Shown here: in pieces, positions 55,801-64,000 of the stretch | Numbering within the stretch: position 1 is the stretch's first letter | Layout: the number at the start of each line of letters is the position of its first letter | From: Symbiodinium microadriaticum | Lineage: Eukaryota > Sar > Dinophyceae > Suessiales > Symbiodiniaceae | Assembly (NCBI GenBank): GCA_001939145.1 | Contig: LSRX01001506.1 | Location: 1 to 64,000 of the forward strand | Direction: 5' to 3' | DNA length: 64,000 nucleotides | The notes under the pieces: generated by a model | Told to the model about the DNA's origin: nothing | Database searches by the model: none | Seen by the model: the letters and a program-made list of their open reading frames with translations, nothing else | Made by a program: the position numbers and the translations under genes

Positions 55801-57880
55801 TCAGAGAGTAGAGCGGAGTCGACACGTAATTGTCAATGCCACAGCTTGTCGTGCGAAGGAAGTATGAAGCCGCTGTATTGAAGGTGAAGAGCCTGCTTTG
55901 GCTGCGATGCGCCGCAACATCGCAATCCTTTACTTCGGTGAGGCAAACCATTGCGCTTGTGGCTACTGGAGCATGCCATGAGCAGTGCCGGAGGGTCAGA
56001 TTCAACGAGCCGGAGAAGTCCTGCAGAGACTGTTGGGCAAAGAGAGGCTTCTGTCATGTTTGCAGAAGAGAGGGGTGTCGGGAGATGGGAAAACACCACC
56101 TTCATTGTCCTTGAGTCGCGAGTGCAACATTCTCCCCAAGCTTAAACATCTGCGAAATGAGGAATAGAAGGTGCTTCAGTGTTAAGAGCCGCAGTGCCGC
56201 TGCACATCAAGTCCATTCTCTGTCTTCCATCTTCTGTCTCAGTTCTGTACTACATCCCCGAATGGGGACTACACTGCTGGTGAGCCCGCGTCATCAGCGG
56301 CACCCCACTGCCTTGCTGTATGCAGACGTGCCAGGGCAGCGCAAGTTATCCAGAAGAACCCGGGTGTGCTTACGATCGACCCCAGGCGCCCGTCTTGCTG
56401 GTCTGATGATCGCTGATGGTGCAGCATGCGCATGATGACATCTTTTCAGCCCACCTTTTTCGACTCCCTTGACCATGAGGAACTTGGAGAACAACATCTC
56501 GGCCGTCTGCGTAGCTGCTGACGTGATTGATGTGCTTGTTCAGAATGGACAAGTTGCACGGCTGACTGCAGGCAGCAGCCTTATTTCTTTTTGGTATGTT
56601 TTTGGCGCGGTTCAGACTCCCATCTGCTTGACGTATATTTGCTAAGACCTGTGGTAGCCTTTGAGCTTCCGGGTTGGCATTCAACTCTGATATGCTTGCA
56701 AGCTGAAGCCCATGGTCTGAGTGAAAGATTGCCCTGCAGGTGCCGTCGGTATCTTTTTCGCAGTCGGCATTGCAAAAGCCTTGGGCGATGTCATCTATCT
56801 TCGCGTTCTGAGTCAGACTTGAACGGGTCACCGTGATGTGGCTTGACGAAAGCACATGCCCCGACCGCCGCCTGCCTCTGTGGAAGATGGGCGCTAGGAG
56901 CCTGAGCTCCGGGAGTGCCCAGTTCTCGATCCAGACGAGTGACGTGTGCCGACGGCTAGCTCCTGTGAGCCTGCGAGGCTGGTAGTGACACCTGTGCAAA
57001 GGGGAGCGCGGTGTCACTTAGACCTTGCCGAGAGAAGAGAAGAAAAAGAACCGACCTTCGACATGGCAATGACGCGAACGGACGCCAGCTCCATCCGTCC
57101 AAGGCCAAGAGCCTGGGGATTCACGACTTGCCACCTGACGAAGCTGCCGCGGGCTTCGCATTCCTTCAAAACACAGGGCATGGGCATGTAGTCCACAGAC
57201 CTTCAGACTTCCCTCGTGCGCCGAGGTACAGGTCTTGTGGTGGAGCAAGGTGCGAGGTGAGCTGGCAGGTGCAACAACGGCAGAGAGCGTACCTGCCAGG
57301 TTCTGATAGATGACCCTTTGCGAATTTGCCGGGCTTTGCGCTTCGCTGCGAAGTTCAAATTTAAGCTGCTACAGCCTCAGTGCACTCGTGACAAGCGGCT
57401 GGATGGTTTGTAATGGTTTGTAGAACCCATTTTCTTCAGGCATCCGGCGTTCTGGAAGGCTCAGCCTTTCCACTGAAGGTTGCGTCTCAAGCACCCGCTT
57501 TGCACTGAATCCTATGCAGGCTGCACCCTTCGCGCTTGAGCGGGGACCTCGCGCGCTTTGTCAGGTTTGCAAGGGTCAGCTTCCTTAAGCACACGCACGC
57601 ACGCACGGCCACCTGTGCGACATCGTACGCAGGCGCTTGAACGGCGAACGAGCAGCTGTTTGGCTCAGGCGCAGTTCTTCACATGTTTGTTTCAGGAGAC
57701 TACCGCATTTATCGCAATTTTTGCCGCAGAGCCTGCATCCTAGCCCTGGGCATCCTCAGCACCTTGGATCTGATGTCACGCCAAAGCGTCGCCAAAGCGT
57801 GGCAAGCAGCTCTTCCTTGCTTGTTGCTGGCCGAGGTCCTGGCTTTGGCTCCTGCGGGCTGTATCGAAAGCCTGGGATAC
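46831..57880 (+). other. Long gene-poor region
   Basis: 11 kb with only short, unsupported open frames on both strands, apart from the membrane exon at 49240-49427. TTAGGG/TTTAGGG-like words lie at about 48945-49010. Some unrecognised exons are likely but I cannot assign any. Confidence 0.35.
49240..49427 (+). CDS. C-terminal exon of a small single-pass membrane protein, unrecognised
   Basis: After an acceptor-like AGAAGGCAG the frame reads YPWVFDIELIKVEEDPPYF, then a hydrophobic helix LIALLVLPIIAGELYI, RITGKTPGDALNEYL, ending YGDFLNGV and a TAG. This is a plausible membrane-anchored protein tail (style similar to thylakoid or inner-membrane small subunits). The open frame extends up to 49056, but that part (FWLFWVSGSF, FWVVLPPSAS) overlaps GGGTTT-rich DNA and may not be coding. 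No family assigned. Confidence 0.35.
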
Positions 57881-57883
57881 TTG

Positions 57884-59763
57884 CACGGACGAGTCACGGC
57901 ATGGCAGCCGCCGAGGCCGGGTTCGGTCTTTGCGGATGTTTCGAAGCGCTGGCACGTCGAAATGAGCAAATTGCCATCTGCGAGGAAGCGCCGGTGCCCA
58001 CACCCAAAGCTGCGTTGCTGCTGATTGATCTGCAGAAGGCAGGAATTCTTTTTATGATGTTGGTGGCGGCCGCCCGAAAGCTTCCAGTGGTGTGAGGCCT
58101 TCACCGTGGGCAGCTGGGCATCACATTTTGGTGGTAAGATGCAGGTCGCCGACATTGAGAGAGCCTGTGTCGAGACAGCACGGCTGTTGGAGTCCGGGAA
58201 AGTGCCTCCTGACACTGCGATACTTTGTACCAAGTGCTATGATAGTATGCCGCACGACGAGCCCTACGTTGACGTGGTGGAACCTTTTCTGAGGAAGGTT
58301 CCTTGCATTCACAAGCCGACCATGGATGTCACCTACAACCCAGCCTTCTTCCGATGGCTGCAGCAGCAAGTAAGGTTGCTTGATGGAATTTTGCATCAGT
58401 CTTATGCCTTATGTTTTGGTCGGATAGAGATGTCGAGGTTTGCCCGTGCTAAAATTGAGCATGCTGATTGAGAACTGAGAGAGACGGGAACTTGTTTTCT
58501 CCTCTCATGTATCACGCAGACCTAGCGGCCTTTCAACCGCGACGTGTTGTTGTTTGACTTTTCAATCGCTGTTGCATCGGCCAGGGTTGTCTCGAACATT
58601 CCGTTCCTAGAAGAGTCACTAACGAACGACAAACACAGAACGGTGGAAACGGCGGGAATCAGCTTTTGTGAAAGAGCGCTCAGTTGACAGCGTGCGCAAA
58701 CCCGTTTTAGTCTGTGCCAGCTGATGTTGTACAGCGTGAACAGATCGCAGGCCCCCCTTTTTGTGTGCCAGTTCTCGAACGGGAAAACGACCAGTTTTCA
58801 CAGCTTTTTTACATCGGCAGAGTCAACAAGAGGCTGATCATTTGTCTCTTTTGTAAAAAAAGACTTCTTGGACGGTGCTATCACCTAGCATAGAAGATAA
58901 ACAGAAGTTCTGCTCCGAAAGCAGCACTAAAGTCTTGGATGAAGCTTTAAATCAGTGTGCACACAGAAGGGGAAGGGTGGGGCTGGGCGGTCCACTTTCG
59001 AGTCTTTCCAGGTGAGTCCGGGTGGGTTGTACCCTTTGCCGTCCACGGGCCCTGCCTCGCGCATTCCAGTGCCTGTGCATTCGTGTAGTTATGCACTCGA
59101 GCGTCTTTCGCGCAGATTTGCTGGTTCACAGGCTTTCCCACCGAAGCATTGCATTACATTTTTAAGAATCCGAACGGGCAAAGGAGGTCATAAAGCTAAA
59201 ACAGCCTGCCACTCAGCAAACAGAAACAGGAAGCGGCTGTTTGATCCCGACATCTTTGTCGACATGTTTCATAGAGTATGCACAGGCACCGCATAATGTA
59301 GACACAGTCGTTTCGTTAATTTAAGAGGCTTGTGTCAAGAAGGTTCCATGCTTCCCGCTACTTCAATCGAGAACGGGTTGTGGAGTCTTGATGTGGAAAT
59401 GCTTTTGCTCCCGAGCGGCAAGTCTGAACCCCATCAATGTCACTCTCCATGAGGTGTGGTGTCAACGTTTTGATCATTGGAGGCTGCACCACAACGTCTT
59501 GTGTCCGCGTCAGTTCTACGGAAATTGCCAGCCAGCTCGCAGAACAAGGTCTTGCTGGGAAGATCCGTGTTGTTGTGGACTTGAACTTATGTGGAGCACG
59601 GAGCGAGAATTTTGAAAAGACCGCGGATCGTGATCCGGTATTGGTGAGAATATACGGGTGCGAGTTCTGTCAAGGCAAATCGGCAGTGGACTTGGCCATC
59701 GTGCAGATGAATCGCGCTGGCGTCGAAGTCATCGAGCGAGATGCCGGAGGGTGGCAATGGTAG
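57884..59763 (+). CDS. Isochorismatase/nicotinamidase-family hydrolase, split by introns
   Basis: Exon 1 (to about 58040) ends VPTPKAALLLIDLQK; ALLLIDLQ carries the first catalytic Asp. The donor looks like AAG|GCAGGA (GC type). Exon 2 (58088-58369) reads WCEAFTVGSWASHFGGKMQV, ERACVETARLLESGKVP, TKCYDSMPHDEPYVDVV and KPTMDVTYNPAFF, then CAA|GTAAGG; the Lys of the family is expected in HKPTM. Exon 3 (from 59454) reads VLIIGGCTTTSCVRVSSTE, VVVDLNLCGARSENF, DPVLVRIYGCEFCQGKSA and VQMNRAGVEV; GCTTTSCVR carries the catalytic Cys. An exon between 58369 and 59454 is probably missing from this reading. The first ATG is not fixed. It is likely a cytosolic amidase-like hydrolase; substrate unknown. Confidence 0.65.
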
Positions 59764-62700
59764 GGACGGGATGGGATCAGCGTGGCCGGCACCGTCTGCA
59801 GTGACGCCTGGTCGATGGCACGGATGACGTTCCCAATGGAAAAGCTGCAGACAGATGTTCCTGAAATGTTTCCTTCACCAGGCTTCCCTTTCCCTGCAGG
59901 GATTAGAGAGATGCTAGGGGAACCGCGGGAGCAAAGCAATTACAGACGCCAGCTTGCGCACCGAAGTGATCGGCTTCAGCAGGGAGGACCATCCTGTTTC
60001 GATGCCCATGGCTGAGACGTCATGTCCGTGGACGGACATGTTGTGTTGCGGCTTGCAGACATGGGCTTCGAGGAAGATGTGTGCAGTCCTGACAATCAAG
60101 CAGTGATGTCGTCGTCTCGCCACATCTCGCCACCCAATAACCCTTGTGGATAGTGCAAGATGGGCAACGCAGGCTGTCATCCTTTGCTGAGCTGTGGACG
60201 GTCAACAGGCTGATCACAGGAGTTCGTCTGAATGGGCAAAGACAATGCAGTGACCCTGCTTCTGGCACGTTTCTCTGAGCGTTGTTGAATTCCTGGCCAA
60301 AGCCACTTGAGTGCAACAAGAAGTGTACGGATTCAGTCACAAATTGTAACTGCGAGATGTCTAGATTTGAACCTCGTCAGATGCAGCATGCAACACGATG
60401 CCATCAGTTCGGGGCGTGACCACAGAGGCTGGCTCGTACCACACGATATGGCCAACTGCTTGACAAGGTGAATGAGACGTAGGAAGTGCGCAATTGAGAA
60501 CGCGTGCCAGTTCCTGATGCAGGCGTGATTGTTCAAAGCCTAAAAATGGTCACTCGTGCATTTTGTTTCGATACTTTGTCACGTCTGATAAACACCATGA
60601 GCACGTGATCTCGCAGTTGCCTATTGCCAAGGCCATTGAGAACGAAGGTGGCGAGAGCCTCAGTACGAGTGCCTAAAACCAGTGTCCCTAAATCCACAAA
60701 ATCGCTTCGTGCGTGTTGTCAAAATGGGGGTTGACAACAGACGAGGGCATCCAACAACCAGTCTCAATTCGGCCACAAATGGCAAGGCAAAGTGGGGGCA
60801 GTTGCTCATGGGCCCATACATTCCGCCTGGGGGAGAGATGAAATTGATTGCATGACCACGGAGGTAGGAGTAATTGAGGCTGGAAGCCGAAAATTCACCG
60901 AGTATCAGAAGATTGGAGGTGCGTGGGCAACAGAGTCCGGCTTGGCGCAGCAACCGGTCCTGCAGGGTATGGATTCAAAGCCTGCTTCGAATTCTTCGAT
61001 CTGGCCTTCAGCTATACCTTCGGACCTGGCGAGGCCTCTCAACCGTGTCACTGCTCAGACCCGAAAGCTCCGGAATCTTGCAGAGTGCCGAGAAGAGCCC
61101 TTGTGACCTTGAGCGAATCTGGGAACGCGTTTGGGAGACTCCAGGGCTGCTCGCGTCTGGCCTCCGCCCTTCTGGGTGGGCAGGCGCTGGTGGGATCAAT
61201 GAACTTGCGAGAAGTGGCTGTTCAACAGATTCCGCACGAGCTTTCGATTTGCACGGCAGATGGCATGAGCAGGACGACAAAGCAAAGCCTCGGATGCTTT
61301 CACAGGCAGGCGCAGACGGAAGAGAGAGAGAGAGAGGGACGCCTCGGAAAGACTGACATGTGGCTAAGCCAGATGCTTTCTTACAATACGACGAGTAGTT
61401 TCTGCCGGCTGTGTGTTTGCAAGCATGCAAAGAAGCGAAGCACAGCCCATCTAAGTACTCCGGCAGTCGATTCAACACCATCTGGAGGTTCATTCTTTCG
61501 ATCGAGACTGCTTTCGCACACTGGCTGATGCAGTTCAACCGTGTGAGGCGGCCTGGTAGATGCGCTCTTTCCACTGCAGCTCAGTGTATAAGTTAAAGCA
61601 GCTCCGTGATGTGCTTTTCTTGTCTGTCGACTGTCTACACTGAGTGCACGAGGCAGTCAAGGCAATGTGGTCTCCCAAAGTTCATCACCAGTGTTGGAAA
61701 GTCTCGACTGCTCCATGGAAATGCAAGCAAATCGTAGTGGTAAGTTGCCGTCAAGTGCGGTGCTTGGGTGTGTTCAGAAGTGTATGATGCAAGAGTGCAC
61801 ACAGCACTGGGAGAGTCTTCGGTGCCCTTTGCACAACTAGAGCTTATGGGACTCGCAGGCACGCTCTTAGGGTCCCGGCGAGAAAACCATGCTCCTGAGA
61901 GAATTAACGAACAGATCGAGTGCTTCGACACAGGGGCAGAAGCATGACGGAGTTGAGCTTCTCGGGGAGCTCATGGTTGCGGCGATCGCAGCTTGCCCAT
62001 CCTCTTGAGTACTTGCCACGTCATGAAACTATCCGACTCCTGGATCACTTGTGCTTTTGCACATCTGAGGCCGCTGCTCGGTTCGAGGTTTGCGGCTAAA
62101 GCCGCAACGAGGATGTCCAACTGCAGTGCGGTTTGGCTTCTTCTCTGCCTCTGCTAGGCCGAGGGAGATCCTGTAGCCGAGTTCACCACCGCCTGCGATG
62201 GCATGTGCGTTTCAGCCTTGTTGCATGTTCTTGCACCGCGCTGCTCAGCAGGATAGCGAACAACCGGACGTCTATGGATTGATCCTTGTTTTCCGAGGTG
62301 AGCAACGCCATGCGCGAAGCAGGTCTCACCCCGCTCAATGCTTCTATCGCACGGACCTCATTAAGCGGAGGGACGGAGCATCGTCGTTCATGCGCTATCA
62401 TCGTTGAAGAAGATGGAAGTTGAGAAAGCAAGGCTCGAGAGCCCTCGTACGAGAGATAGATACACCACACACGTTAATCGGAGGATCCATCTATAGGGGC
62501 TGCCAATAGGTGGGCTATGTCCAAGTTTAGACAGCATGTCAATGAATTCTTCAAATGCGCCAAAGCACGATGTCGATGCTGCATTACCCAAAGCCTTTGG
62601 GAGAAGCAACTTCGACATCTTCTGCTTGAAAGACAGATATTGTGAGAGCGTATGGCAGCCCAGGCGATGGCGGCGGAAGCACCGTCATTGAATGCCTTAG

Positions 62701-64000
62701 ACATGCGTTGCTGCCCAAGTTCGGACGTACCTGGATGGGAGATGCCCGCTCTTTTCCTGCGTGTCTGCGAAATTAACTCACGAGACGTCCTTGTTTACAC
62801 TCACTTCAATGACACAAGCTGAGATGTGGCCGATGCATGCGGCATCTCACTGGACAGCCTTGGCCGACATGTCCAGGTTTGGGAGGCCTGCGAAGCACTG
62901 CGAAGCGAGTCAGCGCACTTTTGCATACATGCCAGAAGAGTCAGAAAGTATGCCAGCACTAAGTAGCGGCAAGATTTTTGGCAATGCTCCGTCCATCAAA
63001 GAGCTCACTTCCTGGTTGAACTTGACGTCATGTTGATGTGTGCAATGTGCGCCAGGCCATGCAGATCTGCAACTCGCGCACCGGTGCCTCAGACACGATT
63101 TTGTGTTTGTAGGTGAGGGATGCAGGAGATGGCACGACACGCCATGCAGGCCCCGAATATGCAACCCCTTATCGGCGACAGTTGGCACTTGGCCCAGTTG
63201 CACAGCCTTACGCCAAAATTTAAGCACGACGCCTTTTCTTTCAGGCCCTTGCATTGTTGCGGCTTCGGGTACCAGACATGGCAGCAGAAGTGCAAGCTTG
63301 CTTTCAGGCCGGGTCGACTCGCAAAGAATTTGCTGCTCCTCTGTCCAAGCATGAGTTTCGGAGAGAGAGTTCAGCTTCTGTCGAGTACCGGCTCAGAGCA
63401 GCACGACAGCAAGTCGTGGAACATTTGTTTGTAGACAATTGGAGAACAGCGCACGATACGGGATTGTTGTGGCTCGCCTTAGCATAATAATCGAGCAGCT
63501 GGGTGTATTGGTCGCACTGTCGCTGGAGATGCCGGCCTGGAAAGCTGCATGCCTTGATTTTCATTGGCCAACTCAGACACAGCTGCCTCTCAGAGTTTTC
63601 GCTGGCGTCGCCGTGGTGCAAGACCAAGGAACTGTTGGGGAAGACGCTAACGCCTGCTTGCCAGCCCAAGGCTTGCCAAGCTTGCCTCGATTGAACCTGT
63701 GTTCGAGCAAGATTGGAATCGTGCCTCAGAGCCAAGTTCCAGGCGAATGCAATACTTTCTAAGGTGAAGCTGCACTTCCAAGAGCGCAAAGAGTGCGACA
63801 TCCACGATCCGATGTTCTTGCGATGCTTGATGCTTGGACGCAGCTTCTGAGCCCGGTGCTGCACATTTCGCAATCTGCTTCAAGCTATGACGAAAGTCTC
63901 AAGGACCGTCTTTGCCCGGAGCCGTGGTTGCAAAATCGTGAATGCGGAAGTACGAAGCAGTGCGCAGACCGACTTCTCAGCTGCTTGGCGAAATCGGTCA
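59764..64000 (+). other. Gene-poor stretch to the end of the window
   Basis: Short open frames only. A (GA)n run lies at about 61321-61338 and a perfect small hairpin (TTGCGGCT-AA-AGCCGCAA) at 62089-62106. A possible exon at about 63280-63435 (DMAAEVQACFQAGSTRKEF then RAARQQVVEHLF) is unassigned. Confidence 0.35.

Overview
The window looks like nuclear DNA from a dinoflagellate, possibly Symbiodiniaceae-like. The signs are long gene-poor stretches, many short exons whose introns appear to use GC as well as GT donors (MAP kinase and isochorismatase-like genes), TTTAGGG-like telomeric words, and large retrotransposons with tyrosine recombinases. The organism is inferred from these features, not from a database search. 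Nothing suggests a prokaryote, a plasmid or an organelle.

Bases 1-18,300 are a nested set of mobile elements. A multi-copy-type gene of unknown function (1520-1855, then 16736-17257, then 17442-18303) was split by a tyrosine-recombinase (YR) retrotransposon at 1856-16735. Removing the element rejoins the target reading frame exactly, with no target-site duplication. The element has the split direct repeats expected of the DIRS/PAT/Ngaro type: A1 (1855-2028), ORFs, B1 (15588-15811), A2 (16051-16224), B2 (16512-16735). Its ORF order is unusual: tyrosine recombinase first, then a gag-like protein with a zinc knuckle, then a methyltransferase-like domain, reverse transcriptase and RNase H. Its RT gene is in turn interrupted by a full-length non-LTR retrotransposon (LINE, 7413-14193) with a 9-bp target-site duplication. 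The LINE carries one ~2,080-residue ORF: APE endonuclease, RT, six Cys/His zinc fingers and a C-terminal ubiquitin-specific protease (USP) domain with Cys and His boxes in place. A second, 323-codon ORF is overprinted in another frame between the zinc fingers and the USP. Remains of another YR element, with its own pair of 130-bp repeats, lie at 1-1492.

Bases 18,300-36,600 are mostly gene-poor. They hold a ~409-bp foldback element, a gene with Cys-containing helical repeats followed by two LamG-like jellyroll domains (about 19.8-24.4 kb), a J-domain exon pair near 28.3 kb, a second foldback and a short tandem-repeat field near 30 kb.

Bases 36,650-64,000 hold dispersed host genes, all on the plus strand: an uninterrupted ORF joining a ubiquitin-like domain, DUF4116 repeats and a rhodanese domain without its catalytic Cys; a many-exon MAP kinase with a TDY activation motif; a hotdog thioesterase lying in the largest gap between those kinase exons; a SET-domain (Rubisco-LSMT/SETD3-like) methyltransferase; a small membrane-protein exon; and an isochorismatase-family hydrolase. 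Exon borders were placed by eye. Transcripts are needed to fix them.
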